NCBI GenBank assembly: GCA_963513935.1
Contig: OY740770.1
Location: 85,967,267-86,031,266, forward strand
Source: Aphrophora alni
Lineage: Eukaryota; Arthropoda; Insecta; Hemiptera; Aphrophoridae
Direction: 5' to 3'
DNA length: 64,000 bases
Positions 11,014-25,019 of this stretch are shown in pieces. A program made the position numbers and the translations under genes. The stretch's first letter is position 1. Each line of letters starts with the position of its first letter. Under the pieces are notes generated by a model. That model made no database searches and was not told the DNA's origin. It saw only the letters and a list, made by a program, of their open reading frames with translations.

Positions 11014-13770
11014 TAAATGAGGAATAAAAAATTAATGTATCTATAATGAAAATAATCAATAATTAAATACTAGGCTATACATTATTATTATAATCCGAAA
11101 ATTTCTTCACTTGAGACTGAAGTGTAGGCAAAACTTCTACCCAGACCACGCTGTATTGTTGTTCACAACACACGGCAGGTGCAAACTAATTTAGAACTTT
11201 GCAACATCGTAACGGAAATTACGGAATGGGCTGTCATTCCCATGCCCATGGGAATTGTCAATTATTGCTTTCGTATTAATTCTTCTATGCTAAACTCAGT
11301 TTTAGAGTTAACAAAATAAAGGTTATAATATGTATGGTTATAAGAAACTTCTCAGCACTTCACGTCACCTATAGTGTGTTTGTAGTTATAATTACAATTT
11401 ACTCCACTTTTACAAATTACAAAACATTCTCTTACCTTTTACTTCCGAAGCTGAGCTTACGTTAGGAAGAAACACAACTGTCAAGATATCTTTCTTTTAT
11501 TAAAGATAAGTTCTGAATATATTATAAGATAAATTAGTGTATAAACTATCTGATTATGTATGTAGACTGCCACAGTGCAAGCATATTGATTAGTTTTTCA
11601 CTTTTAGTCAAGAGTACTTTTAAAAAAAGACCTGGCTGTCTGAGCTAAAGGAAACTAAGCTTAAAACTTGATTCAGAAAAGTACTTTGTGATACATCGAA
11701 GTGGGCGAATAGGAAAGCTTATCGAGTCGAATGCATTGTGCGTCATTACATCAGGTTGTTAGAGTACAATCTCTGCCGTAATTTGTAATTTTTTGAACAG
11801 AATATATTTGTTGCTTAAATTATATCATTCAAGAAGTGTATAAATATCCGTCGTTACTAAAAATTATTGATTCTATCATTAGGAAGTATTTTATTGAAGA
11901 TATTTTAAACGCTCAACCCCCCCCCCTCCCCACTTTTTTCACATTTGTATGCTTCACGCGTTTGTGCATGAAGTTTAACTTTCCCTACAAAAAATCGGCT
12001 TAGAATTATTACGAAAATATATTTTCTGATGGACATTGTATAAAAAAAAAAAAGTTTTTTGTAAGATATTATATCTGAACTTGAGAAGGACTGAAGTTGC
12101 TTTTTTATGTTTTAAAAGCAAATATTTTTTGTAAAATTTCAAAAGTCCAATTGTCTTATATTTATAGTTTGCCATTTTGGTTTAGATGAAAACCATCGTA
12201 TTGTTTCAAATTGTTCGAATTTTCTTGGACAAGTAAACATTTGTTCATTTTAATTCTCCGGCTTTTAATTATAATATCAAAGGAGATTGTGGTTAAGCTA
12301 CGGTTTTATTTAAAAAAATAAATAAACAAAAAATGTAACGTAATTTGACTAATAAAACAGGTAACAATCATAGGCGAAAAACGTGGCTTTGTGAAAGTGT
12401 TTGTGATAAGGATTTTAAACTATAAAAAAAAATCTATTTTGAACTACTTGCGATTAATGATATTTCATAATTATTTAATGCTACAGTTTTACAATTATCA
12501 GAATTGTATGCACTATTTATCAAATTGCACTGGTGGTCTTCTGGATGGTTCTCCAAAAACACAGTGTTTGACTTAATGAAAAGGAATTGTTCAATAAGCA
12601 GTAGTACGTAACCGTAAATAATAATAATAATACAGGAAAAACATTCCTGGACCATACTTAAGATGTTGAACGTCCCAATAATATTTGTATAATTGGTAGG
12701 AAAACATATTTAAATAAAATATTCACTTTCGTACACATTTCAAAAAATGAATAACCAATTAATAAGAACATCCTGTCAATGAATGTTTGAAATTACAAAA
12801 TAACTTACATTGTAGCAAAACCTCCACCTGTAATCCAACAATTAAAGGATAACAATTTAACAAAAACTATAAAGTTTGCATAAAAAAAGTAAAAGCTCAC
12901 ATTAAAATTGTTGTCAAACATTATTAAAACGTTGTGTGGTCTTCAAATTAGGGTCAATTTAATAATTACAATTATTACAACTTCTACATTCCAATTATCA
13001 TGATGGGTTTAAAAAATAGTATTTTTTACATCCCCCCCCCCACTAACTCAAATTTAACATTGATTCTATAATCCACTAAATCAAAATATGGGTTTGCTTT
13101 GTTCAATACCTTGTACACCACCAGCCCCTATATCATGTTACGTAGAAAGTTTTCTAAAATATCGATACACAGCCTGGCCAGCAGAGAGTTTAGTCAACTT
13201 AGACAAATACTCGTTTTAGTTATATACATCTCGCCCTCCATTTAATACCCCACATTTGATTAAATCTAAACTCATATTCTGAAAGCAAATATTAGCAGGA
13301 TGTGTGGCAAACATTCCTTTTTATTTCGCTACTTTAATATTTAAACGTTGCTGAGTAACGAGGTCTCCATTCGGTATATTTACATTTTCCACTCCTAATG
13401 CAAAGTAAATCAATAAACGGTGTACGGTACCTGACTTCGGAATAATTTGGAAACAAGCACAAAATTGAATAAAAGATGACACTGCATGCTTTAATTCTGG
13501 TTTGATGAGCCAAAATATGTTGTTGTTTTTTTTTATGATATGCGCTCAGATATCGGTACAAACTGATTAATAAAATTAAATTTATCCAGTTAACTTATAT
13601 TATAAGTGATTGTTACTACCAATTTGTATTAAATTTCACGAAAGTTTCATTTCAAATTCGTAGTAAGAGTAAAAATGGACTATCAATTTAGCACTTTTGC
13701 AAGATTCACGAGGCAACATTATATTTCTAAATTTTTTAACTTACAATTCTTTTTTAAAATCTATTTTGTA
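11014..13770. other. AT-rich intergenic sequence
   Basis: No gene recognised. Short overlapping frames on both strands at 12391-12655 are AT-driven. Poly-C runs occur near 11915 and 13032. A slightly GC-richer patch at 11140-11260 shows no known motif. Confidence 0.45.
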
Positions 13771-13787
13771 ATATATATATTTATATA

Positions 13788-13823
<36 letters not shown>
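13771..13823. repeat. (AT)n microsatellite
   Basis: AT repeat with TTTATATACCT interruptions. Confidence 0.9.
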
Positions 13824-13825
<2 letters not shown>

Positions 13826-15370
13826 TTATATGTTTATAAACATTTATCATCGTGATTGGTGTCTCTGATAACGTAATAGTCAGCCTTTAAAGTTACAGAA
13901 TTTTACATGTTAACAGTTCCATTTAAAAATGGCGTCGTTTCACTGAAATATAAAATCATGTTTTATGCACCGATTTAGTGACTTATGATTCCTACTTAAG
14001 AGAGTTGTTAAAAACTTTTAGACAATAAAGAACAAAATTGGATTTTTATTTCTCATCTTTTGAGGATGGCGCTGGGGTTTTGCACTTTTGAATCTTATCT
14101 TTATATCCGTATTGGAGTTGTACTTTATTTTAGGCCTTGTAAAAATAAAAATTCTTGCGAACTCTTATGATCTTAAGTCGATTCCATGTAGGCAAGAAGA
14201 CCAGAAATGTAATTGATAAATAAACTTAGCATTTTATTCTGTTTTTTTTTTACCCGATTAATATGATAAAAGATCCTTTCTAACATTTTATTTTGTATTT
14301 ATATTAAGGTATTCGATAATTTTCATTTCTATTTGTGCTGTTCAGATTCAAAAACGTGTTAATTTTCATTTACTTGTCAACTTCATTCAATCAATAAGAA
14401 GGTTTAAATAATTTTCTTGTATGGAGAAGCTAATCGCAATTATAATGAAGGATCCAGATATTAATAATTTTAGGTACCAAATTTTGTCATCATCAATTTC
14501 AGTACAGCTTTTACCATGAAAGATACTCTAAGATCTTCTCTCTGATCTGTCAATACCAAAAAGCTGTAAGTTCAGGTTTTAGGTATAGTTGTTGTACAAC
14601 CGGATCAATCAGTACGATCAATAACTGCTGATTTAGGTGCAATTTAATTGACAGTACGTCATATACGTCAGTACGAGAAGATCCATCTCTTTAAAGTCCA
14701 CCTTTAATAAGAACTTAATAATGATGATCGCGATCCTAGGTTGCAATGTTTGGAAGATATGTTTCACTTGGTTGAGATGCAACAAAACTACTTGTACTTT
14801 TAGGGACGAGGCAACCCTTTTAATAAACGGGTTCAGTCAATAGATATAATTCCCCATAATGGGCTGTAAATTGTGATTGGTTTGAAGAAGCACCCACAGA
14901 TAATAAACTTATTGGTCTGAATTAATTATGAAAACAAGGTAATTAGTCCATTTATGTTTATTTTTATTATATTATTGAGGTACTCAACTGACCTTCAAAT
15001 ATTAGACAAAGATAGTCCGCCTACTATTCGAGTTGACATTTTGGGTAAGAATAAGAATCCTATTTTCCAGCTGTATAGGGCACCTGAAATACTGTGCTTA
15101 GTATCAGATATTATGGAGTGAATAGTATTCATAGATCATTTCTTATACATCTTTCATTGATTTATTCTCTCAGGAGTGAAATATGGAAAAGAAAAGACCA
15201 GGCTGTTAGATTTGAAATATAACATTTTCGATAAAAAATAAATAAACATTTGGAAAAATTGGGAGATACTGTAACATATGATGAGCCACGTATACATATA
15301 AAAGACCCTGATTTATTTTGTTCTTGCTGTGTAAAGGCAAAACACCTCTCGGTCATCATCTCTTTACAAA
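13824..15370. other. AT-rich intergenic sequence
   Basis: No gene recognised. A pair of TACGTCA or TACGTCAG motifs lies at about 14656-14672. Confidence 0.45.
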
Positions 15371-15490
15371 AAAAGGAAGAAAGGAACATAAAAAATATAT
15401 AAAGGGATATATCCAAGACTATATGAAAAAAGGTGTAGATCCACCTAAGTTTCCTTGAGATTGCCATGTCAGTAATCACTATAAAGTGTA
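15371..15490 (+). repeat. Dispersed repeat block D, copy 2
   Basis: This matches 1975-2090 through CCAAGACTA, AAGGTGTAGATCCA and CCTTGAG to CACTATAA. A 121-codon minus-strand frame (15162-15527) covers this copy but has no counterpart in copy 1 and no recognisable domain, so I do not call it a gene. Confidence 0.5.
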
Positions 15491-15561
15491 AGGGTACAAA
15501 AAACAGCCATATAAGGCAGGAAGTCAAAATACGCCGTTTTTTTATTCACCACAGAACTCTC

Positions 15562-15562
<1 letters not shown>

Positions 15563-15619
<57 letters not shown>
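15563..15619. repeat. (AT)n microsatellite
   Basis: Uninterrupted AT for about 57 bp. Confidence 0.95.
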
Positions 15620-15620
<1 letters not shown>

Positions 15621-17453
15621 GAAATAGAAGGACACACCAAAACATTTTATCTTTAGGGAACATGATCAGTATTACTTTTATGTTCTTGAGTCAAAACCTC
15701 GCTCTGAAACTGGCGGTATTAACTCAATTCCATAAATGGAACAAATATTGCTTTAAATTTTACCAACCGTCGTAAATTGAATTATTTTCTACCTACGTAT
15801 CTCACACCATTTATATTATCAAATTATCCTTCGCACAAATTGGTACGTATTGAATATGTTAACAAATAACCGAGCAACGTGATAAAGAGTTATCTTAATA
15901 AAGTGCACATTCCAATATCAAGATGAATGCAAACTCTCTACATTGAGCAAATATTTGAACAAGTTATTATCAATTTTACATTCACTTTTTTCATACTCCA
16001 ATTAACAAATGTTAATTTTTTTAAATAATAATAATGACTGTCTAATGTCGGTATTCACATTTATAACATAATATGACAATTGAATAATACAGATTTATAA
16101 TTTTAGCCCCCACTAAGTGAAATTAGTGGTATTTAGTTAATGAAAATTAAGTGGTAAAAGTAATATTGTTTCATTTTGATAGTTTCAGGTATTTTCAAAC
16201 GTCAGGTTTTCAAGCAAATTAAAATCCTATTTAAATACAATTAGGTGACTGTACTGTAAGTATACATTATATAACAAGGTGAAAATAATCTTCACGGAAA
16301 CGCCGAGGCAATATAATGTCCACGAATTATATCCATAATCGCCCCCCCCCCCCCCTCCAATCATACAAACAACCCAAACACAATTGAACGATTTTTGAAA
16401 GTTTTTACATCTTGTCTGTGTACATGTAATATAATGATATATCAAGTAATATATTTGCTTGTATGAAAGTTTTTGAAATTTTTAGTCCACGATTCATCAA
16501 ATTTGTATAAAACGTACACAATGAAGGGGAAATGATCAAGTCCATTCCTCGCATAGATTCGATTTTTGATTCATAATGGTTCTATATTAACTTTACTAGA
16601 ATATAAAGCAATTTATTTTATGAATGTTAGGTTAACATATTGGTTTCTGCATAGGCGTTAGTTTAAATTATATTAGGCTACGATAGGGTTAGGTTAAATT
16701 TTTGATTAACAATCGCACCATATTACCATTTACTAGAAAATAAAGCAATATATTTTACTGAATTTATATTACAATTGGTTTCTACAAAGAAGTTGAATAT
16801 TCCGATGAAATGCCACTAATTCTTTGGTGGCAGTTTTCATATTCAATTTTTAAAGTTTTATTTGTTTGACCATTTAGAGAAAGTATTGCGATTTTAAGAT
16901 CTTTAGTGAATAACAATTTAAGATTGTAAAGAATCTTGTTATTGGTTTCATTGACCGTCTGTGGTGATAACTCAGAAGCTATTGTATTGATTTTGGTTGA
17001 AATGTCTAGGGAATTTGTCTGCCCCTAATGAGGTACTTAATATATAATTAGCGTATTACAACATTTTTACGTCTTTGCTATAAATAACGTATAAAATTTA
17101 ATATAACATTTTGCTCAAATAAAGTTTTATAATTTTGCATGCAGGATTTTTTATTTTAAATGGAATGAAAAAGCCTGTATCACTGTTATTATATTTCCAA
17201 CGATACGTAAAAGAATATCTCGATTTACGCGCTAGTAATTTTAAAACCAAATATTAACAATTTTATCTGCCTTCAATAATTCAATAAAAACATTAGTTTC
17301 TAAAATAAAAAAAAAAAATAAAAAAAAAATAATAAAAATAAAATTTCGTGTATGTTAATCAAATTGCTTAGGTAATATTTACTTTGTAATGTGAAAAATA
17401 ACAACAATTCTTCAGACTTTTTCCTTCTACAAAATGTAGTAAATTATGTCTAA
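15620..17453. other. AT-rich intergenic sequence
   Basis: No gene recognised. It contains a poly-C run near 16343 and A-rich low complexity near 17310-17340. Confidence 0.45.
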
Positions 17454-17642
17454 GAGGCTGAAGCAGAGATGTAAGTTGGATTTAAAGTTGAACTTTGATC
17501 GCCTCAAGACATCTTCTCGTTATACATTCAAATAGCTTCAAGGATTGCTGTTTTGTATTTAGTGTTGCAGTCTATCTTGAATGTTTTATACAAGTTTTAT
17601 CCATTACTTCGTTACTTTTCTTTTCTTTAAATCAGTAGCTTC
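17454..17642 (+). repeat. Dispersed repeat block C, copy 2
   Basis: Second copy of the 5930-6125 block, with the best-preserved part through ACTTTGATCGCCTCAAGA and the following 40 bp. Confidence 0.8.
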
Positions 17643-18102
17643 TATATTTTCCTTATTCACACATTTATAAAGTTGGAATTACTTTGATGTTGTAATTTAT
17701 AAATATCATCTTCATCATCTACTTGTTTAATTTTTGAAATATTTCGCCCGATATTTCTGTTAAAAAAAAAAAGAACATTACGAATATAACAGAACGTTAC
17801 TCATCGAATCAACAGAAACAAAATGTTTATGGACTTTGAATGCTTGAATTAGTATTAATATTCTAGTTGTTTACAGTTTTAAGTATAAATTTATGTATGC
17901 GTTTATGTAAGTTATACGTTGTTATCTTTAATATTGTTTAAAAAATAAAAGTTAACCAGTAAATGAATAATTGGTCCCTTTGCCCTGATGATGTTGACAG
18001 TCTAATACTGAAAATGGCTTCTAGAAAAGTTCATAAAATGACGTAAGTAAAACTTATATATACAGTATTGGCCTTAAAAAACCTATGCAAAAGTAACAAC
18101 AA

Positions 18103-18291
18103 GTGTATTGTATTATATCGAATAATATGTCCCCTGTTGCTCTAGATGCTAGAAGTGCAGCTTTGTGTGCAAGAGGAACAAGGATCAAAACCCCAAGAGG
18201 ACCCATCAAATATGCTATATTGACTCAGCAACGTAAGATGATTAGGGGAGTTGCGTTAGTAACGAGTCCTAGTAAAAATAAGCTAATATAA
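18103..18291 (+). other. Unassigned 62-codon ORF in a GC-richer patch
   Basis: The frame contains SPVALDARSAALCARGTRIK and is less AT-biased than its flanks. No domain recognised. It may be a decayed coding fragment or chance. Confidence 0.12.
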
Positions 18292-18380
18292 GAGCGTCGA
18301 GAACTGGATGTGCTAATATTACATCACGGGATGAAATCAGTCTATCAACCATGGGTCCACAACGGCATATCAAGCTAAGG

Positions 18381-18382
<2 letters not shown>

Positions 18383-18444
<62 letters not shown>
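18383..18444. repeat. (AT)n microsatellite bordering a foldback element
   Basis: Sixty-two bp of AT ending at the left arm of the inverted repeat at 18445. Confidence 0.95.
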
Positions 18445-18448
<4 letters not shown>

Positions 18449-18524
18449 ATGATATTTAGAATCACGAAAGCCTTCTACAAAGTCTATAACAAGACGGAAG
18501 TTATTAAATATATATATATATAGG

Positions 18525-18590
<66 letters not shown>

Positions 18591-18818
18591 GGGGGGGGGT
18601 TGTTTCTGTCATTAGTTCCGAAAACTCCAACGAAATTGAACCGAAGTCGTATTCCACTATTAAACTAGGTAAATATTATTATTCTATTAAAATATAAAAC
18701 AGGTTTGTGTCCGCTTGAATACTGTGTGCATGGAATAATGGAATAGGACCTTGGTTATATTTTGTTGGTTTTCGGAACCCGAAGTAATGATTAATATGGA
18801 CAGAAAAAACAGACACAT

Positions 18819-18877
<59 letters not shown>

Positions 18878-18933
18878 CTTTCGTCTTTTTATAGATTTTA
18901 TAGAAGGATCTCGTGATTCTCAATATCATCTGC
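18445..18933. mobile_element. Foldback element with mirrored microsatellites
   Basis: The outer arms 18445-18507 (GCCGATGATATTTAGAATCA...) and 18872-18933 (...TGATTCTCAATATCATCTGC) are reverse complements at roughly 80% by eye. Inner arms, about 18600-18665 and 18715-18810, also pair through ACTCCAACGAAATTGAACC / TTGGTTATATTTTGTTGG and TTCCGAAAAC / GTTTTCGGAA. Between outer and inner arms each side carries a compound AT plus TG/CA microsatellite at the mirrored position (18508-18590 and 18812-18871). The left one is interrupted by AGGCCT and followed by a G run. The loop is about 50 bp. No open frame belongs to it. Confidence 0.85.
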
Positions 18934-19349
18934 CTACATGTTTATATATGTATTACGTCTTGCAAACGTCAAGATCGCAATCTGGTAAGAGCATAGAATT
19001 TTGAAGAGCCTAAAAATTAAAGTTACAGACAAAAATTCTTAAAGTATACAGCTCAGCCGATTTTTAATTAACGTTTTTTTAAATGTTGCACAAATTTATA
19101 CGTTTGAAAAATGTTATTTTTAGGCTCTTTATATTGCAGTCTAGGCAAACAATCAATTTAATAGAATTTAGAGCTTAACTGTCCTCCGCGATATTGATAA
19201 AATAGAAAACAGGATTTTTTCTTGTTCACATAAAGTACCTGCTTCGGTACATGTAATTTATCTATGTTATTGTTGATCTACTTCCGTATATATATAATAT
19301 TATTAAAGTCTTATTCTCTATCTGATACCGTTCCGCTTTACATGATTAC

Positions 19350-19385
<36 letters not shown>

Positions 19386-20463
19386 AGAACAAAGGGACGA
19401 AGCAAGTATCAAATATTGTAGGATATGGAGATCATAGTATTTCGTAAATTGGTATAATTACATTAAATTTGGTCACCTTGTGTAATTTACACAAATACCA
19501 GACTAACCCTAATCGACTATTTGGGAATTAAAGCAAACTGTGAGGATGTGGAATTTGCACACCATGCAATTGTTATATCCCGAAGTAGACTGATTTCAAA
19601 TATATACAGATGAAATTACTACAGTAAATATCTCGAAGGCGTCAAAGCTGTAAGATCCCCAAGAATCAATTATGATGAAGAGATTGCGACTATGCTAGAA
19701 TCAATTAAGAAAATCTCTTCGAGGTAGGGGAATGTAGTCCTCCTTTTTGACTCCCAGTCCCCAATTGGTGCATTATGTAGCAATAATTCAGACTGCAATC
19801 TTACTATCTTATGTCTGGAAAAGTCATCACAATTTGCATTGACGGCTTCATAGTTGTGGTTTAATGAATTCGTGGCGACTTTAATATAGCAATTAATAAC
19901 CGCTAGCCAAATATGGAGCAGTCTTCCCTCAACCTTCAACTGAAGTAACACCTGCAAAGTCGAGAAAAAATACAGTGGTACAGTGACAACTGGAACAACT
20001 GTACCATTAACAGTTATCTAGGAAGGAATGTGAACTGTTAATATTTAATAGCTCCTTAACGAAAATGCACCAAAAGCAAAGGATGTAGCGCAATTTAGGG
20101 TTTTAACCGAATACAAATTCTTTCAGGTTGACCTGTATATACTTGGCATCCACTGAAACATCTGTCCGCTTTTAAACAATGGATGACAGTACGCCAATCA
20201 CTATCTGGTCTCACCCGCTCGGATTTCACAACACAGGATCTCCTTGTCAGGACCTACAGGGAATTACGTCATCGGATAGCAGAGATGTCAAGGATTGACT
20301 TTGGTTGAACCAAAAAATGTGCATTACAATTTTATATTAACTGATGCAATCCCATTAAACTAGAATTTTATTTTGCTTCTATGCCAATATAGATACTTGA
20401 ATTTAAAGTAAGACTACTGTGCTCCATAATACATTTCAACCAATGTACCGCAGAACAAAGGTA
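18934..20463. other. Intergenic sequence with an (AT)n tract and GC-richer patch
   Basis: (AT)n lies at 19352-19383. The stretch 19660-20310 is less AT-biased and carries a 95-codon minus-strand frame (19670-19957). It contains phrases such as GTTGACCTGTATATACTTGG, but I recognise no protein family. It might be transposon debris too decayed to name. Confidence 0.4.
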
Positions 20464-20800
20464 GTAAAATATTAACAATCTCTGCCCCACATGAGGCACG
20501 CTTTGTTGAATATTTGAAGGACTGGTTGAGGAAAGAGAGAGGGTTCAGAAATAAGTTAAACAATTATTTGTTTGGGCTGAGAACGCCAGTTTACCTCTCC
20601 TTCATTACTCTGAAATCACTGTCGAGCCTAACCTGTAGATATTGAAGCTTCAATGCAAATACTGCTAGATTAAACATCCCGCATTTGTTTAATTAACATA
20701 ACAACTTAATAATTTAAAATCCATTATTTGTATTAGAAAGGATTCATGTTGAGAATAATGTAGTTATTTTATAGCGAAATAAAAATATTACTGGTGTCAC
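20464..20800 (+). repeat. Paralogous block A, copy 2
   Basis: It aligns with 29808-30110 from AATATTAACAAT through GAATATTTGAAGGACTGGT, AACAATTATTTGTTT, TTTACCT.TCCTT and AAACATCC to the final ATTATTT. It is closer to copy 3 than to copy 1. Confidence 0.85.
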
Positions 20801-23159
20801 TTGGCTTTGAAGTAAATACAATAATACAAAGCACGTCGCTCTAATATTGCATAGTTTTTACGTTGTATTCGAGAATCCATTCACAGTTTTCCAGTAATTT
20901 TGTGGAAACTTATACTACAACGTAAGCAAATGGAAACTAAATGAGATTGTAAATTTTGTCATTTTTAATGTGGTTGTAATACTACTATACATTTTTGTAT
21001 AAATTGCGAATTTCCTTTACAGTTCAAATGACTATCATGGTCGCTGATTACGAATCTGTAAACAAAACTGAAATAATAATAATAATAAAATGGTGGCTCC
21101 AGTTAGCCGATTAAAATTTATAAAATGTCATAAATTCCTTTGTTTGGCATTTTATGCGTGATTTTAGAGATCGTTAATCTTGAATATGAAGCAAAAATTA
21201 TAAAATTCAAAACGTCAGGGCGTAAACATTGTAAGATGATCAAATTTAATTTAGACATTTACAAAAAAATAAAATATGTAATTCGATTTAGCATTTTGTT
21301 ATTTGTTTAAATATTAAGTATAATATTTTTATTTTCATCTTATTTTTGATCCTTTGAGATATCTGCATGTTTATCTTCCAATAACTTTTTACAGGAATTT
21401 TCCGAACGGAAGGCAAAACTTCATGTAAAGATATCAATCCTAATGGTCTACTGAAGCGCGATTTATGCCATCTTTTTTTACCGTTTCATTTAAACGGCAC
21501 AACATCATTTTAAAATTCCTTCAGGTGGTAGAATGTTCTACTTGGCTTAAGAAGTGTGCCCTTTATTTTCTAACCCCTCTGCTCTGATAATTTGCATTAC
21601 CTTTCCATTTTATATTTGATCATGGAACATGGAAAAGATTTCCAACGACTACACTTGTTTGAGGTAGTAGTATCATTTTACAGGCTTCTGTATTTACACA
21701 GAATTAACACAAGTTTTACATCTTTTTTAAATTATTTTTTGTCAACTAAAATAACTGAACTTGAAGTTCCATACTCAAAGTTACAATCTAATGTAGGCCT
21801 AATGCTATCTCATGTGGTTTTTTGTATTCAAAACTTCACCATTACATCCACACTCTTGTATTTTATTGTATCATTATTTCTTGGCATTTCTCGGAATAGT
21901 AAACAATTTATAGAAATATTTTTGTGCGCATTATTTCCGTATATAATATCGAGGCGTCCATGATAAACACTAATGATATCTTACTCTGGAAGTTCATGCA
22001 ACCTGATTGTATATCATGTTGAAATAGACATAACAAGTTATACAAGGAAATGAAATTGATTTACAGTATCAGTTTATGAAGGTTCATCTATGTTGTATTT
22101 TTCCCTAATGAATTCAAAAGTTTATTTTTATATCACAAATTTGTGAATTCCTTTGTGGCGTTTTTGTCAAGCATTATCTCATGCATTAAATTGATTCAAA
22201 ATTGTCAAGTGTTATGGAGAATAAGTGCTCTAAAGAGAGTTTAAATTTATGTTGAGAAAAAAGAGATTGTTACTGATTTTCTCATGAACTAGAGATCGAA
22301 AATGCTAAAAGTTTTGATCGATCACTAATGATTAAATTTTGCACACAACTATTCAAGGAGTGGAGTTGATAAATTGTATTGTTATTTTTTATTAAATGGA
22401 TAAATGTTATTTATTTCTAAGCAGTGAATTCGAATTTGACAGTTGTTTCACCCAAGTAATTGGATATTCATTTACTGTCAAAAGTTTTTATTTAAAGACG
22501 GATAACTTGTATTGATGATATAGTTTAGTTGGACATTTGCCATCATTTGTTTATTTTGAAATAATGTGAATAAATTTTCGTAAACAGGTGATAAACGTAA
22601 CATAACATGAGATCTTTATCCGTGGGTTCTTTTCTTAAAGTATTGCCTTTATATATTAGTTTTTAACATACCCCTAGTCTAATAGGCTATGTTGGTGTGT
22701 TTCACATTCCTCAGTTTTAGATTTATCACTTGATAACGACAGTTGTTTCATACTCCTGAAACGTCGTTTATTAGTTGTTATTAACACGGATGTTGGCAAA
22801 TGTTCTGTTAAACTATATCAGTGATATGCAGTGATATACTTCAACTTATCTTTTCTCTGAAATATTTGGTAAACTATGATATTCAGATTTATATTCTATA
22901 ATTTCAAACTTTATTTGGTTGTAATATAATGAATTAACCTAATCTATTAACATTTCTAATTATTCAATTTTAATTTCTTTTGCGAAACAATTTCCATGAA
23001 TTTATTTGGCAATTTTGTTTCCTTGAATTATTGTTTGTGTTGTAATTATACGGACGAATTGAAAATGTCAAGTTTTTAATGCAATTACCACAATTACAAT
23101 ACACAATGAACAGAAATGAAAACCTACATAACCATAAAAACAATGTTATACGATGATGA
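20801..23159. other. AT-rich spacer between blocks A and X
   Basis: No repeat recognised. The ORF at 21592-21963 is described separately. Confidence 0.4.
21592..21963 (+). other. Unassigned 123-codon ORF, hydrophobic
   Basis: This is the longest frame at least partly free of low-complexity sequence outside the repeats. Residues about 20-36 (LHLFEVVVSFYRLLYLH) and 83-112 (LSHVVFCIQNFTITSTLLYF onward) are hydrophobic enough for membrane segments. No family motif was recognised, and AT-rich DNA readily encodes Phe/Leu/Ile/Tyr-rich frames. A decayed chemoreceptor-like exon is conceivable, but nothing in the sequence proves it. There is no clear splice or promoter context. Confidence 0.12.
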
Positions 23160-23895
23160 TAAATATTGTGTAAGTAGTCTATTTAATATAGGGTACAATA
23201 TTACCTACTTCGATCAATACCACTCAGTTAAATATAAAACTAAGTAAAATATTCACAAATATAATTTCCCAGAAGAGGTCTTACATTTAAAATGCAAAAC
23301 AAAATTCAGCCTTTATGTTGACACTGTGACTGTACATCCATCCTTTTCTACCCCCCTGAGAATGGACTAACCTTCCTGGTCAGAGTTTACTTGAAACATT
23401 AATTAGGTAAAGCAGTAATAATTCGTGATGTGTGAATTATTTATGCAGGGCTGAGAACAGAATTCCACTACAGAATGAAGGCTGTTGTCTAATATTGCAC
23501 AGGGAGCCACGTCTTATTTATAATAAGTGTCACATTAGCTACAGACAGTTTAATGAAGGAGCACAGCCAGGATTTCTGTTGTACCCATTAATAATGCACA
23601 ATCATGGATGGTGTAGGAGAGCTGTTGTCTAGAAGGAAACGCTTTGCACCTAGTCGCATCATCTGCAAACACTTGAACCTCTTGTCTGTGCTTTAGTAAA
23701 GAGCACATTAAAGATGTATATTGTTCCCACTAATTTTGCTGGGTCAAGTATGGCCCTTTACAAATTGGCAGTTCCTATATAATAAACAGAGCAGCATCTT
23801 ATAACTAGTGGAATCATATTAATGTGCATTAATTAAAGAACTCAGTCAAGCTATGACTTGTAATTATTAATAATTCAGACCAATGATGGCATTTC
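23160..23895 (+). repeat. Paralogous block X, copy 1
   Basis: About 735 bp aligns with 31410-32140 from AAATATTGTGTAAGTAGT to GATGGCATTT. Most of it is moderately conserved, but 23541-23632 is almost identical to 31782-31874. A module starting GCTGTTGTCTAATATTGCAC occurs near 23482 and in partial form near 23620. A 66-codon frame at 23432-23632 spans the core, but the second copy has indels, so coding is doubtful. Confidence 0.88.
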
Positions 23896-24014
23896 GCTAC
23901 AAACATGCTTGCAGTGTAATATTCAACTCGTATATGTCTTGTATCATGAACTCAGGCTTCAAAATAAACAACACAACAAGGAATTGTGATGTTCTCCTTA
24001 GTAATTGAGGATCT

Positions 24015-24075
24015 ATGGACTCCATTCCGCTACGGAGTTGGCTGTTGCGTGATATTACACAAGCAACGGGTTGAG
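24015..24075 (+). repeat. Partial third copy of the block X module
   Basis: ATTCCGCTACGGAGTTGGCTGTTGCGTGATATTACACA-like sequence parallels the ATTCCACTACAGAATGAAGG...ATATTGCACA part of X at 23461-23500. It sits about 130 bp after X copy 1. Confidence 0.55.
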
Positions 24076-25019
24076 GTACATAAATTGCAATTTCCTCACA
24101 ACAACTTGCGCTGTTTTCCTTAAAGTTGCCCGAATAAATTTGAGATAAAGTCATAGCAATACGTTTTGTGTGCGATAATGATAGGGATAATAAACAAAAC
24201 TTGGATTATATGAACGTGTTTTTGTTAGGTTTTTAGAATAGGGATATCTTTTTATTATTTCATCGACGGTAGTATTTTTGTCATTTGGTTTTTTAAAAAA
24301 CAAGATAAAATAATTTAAGATTCTCAGCATAGTTAAACATTTGTTATTTAAATTAGTTTTTGAATGAAAAAAAAAGAAATTATTTAGCGAATATTGTAAA
24401 ATTGCTTTCGCCCCAAGTTTCGATGTAAAACCGTTCTCTGCGGCTTATGACTTGTTTTAAGTTAGCACAGCCTTGTAGAATGTAGGTTAACGTTATATTC
24501 CACTAGTAGCTGGTTCAATAAACTTTTATTGCTGAAAAAGGAAACAGTTACATACTTTATGTTTAGGTTTATAATTAAATTGAATTTAATTTATGTTACA
24601 TTTAATTAATGGGAATACGTATTATTAATGACAAATAATTATTTTCTGAAAATATAGTTTAAAATGAATGTGGGAAGAAAGAATTATATATTTTAGTTTA
24701 TACAATTAGCATATGCATACCATCGAGTATGAATATTCCGTTGATTTTTAATTTACACATTTAATTTCCTTAATGTCGTTATCTTTTTATATAAACGCAG
24801 TCTTTTTTTTTATTGGAAGTATAGTTAGTAGACGTTTTTAATTAATATTGTTTTTAAATTCAAATATAATTTGTTTTTATTTATTTTACTACATCTTTGG
24901 TATAATTTTTAACTCTTTAACCTTATATTGTATTTTAAATGAGGTAATTTTAGTTAGATACTACACTTAATATCTGTTGTTGAAAAGACGAATGACAAAG
25001 ATAGACAGTAATTCCACAG

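Noticed and set aside
15162..15527. 121-codon minus-strand ORF as a gene
   Set aside because: Not conserved in the paralogous D copy, AT-driven hydrophobic composition, no motif.
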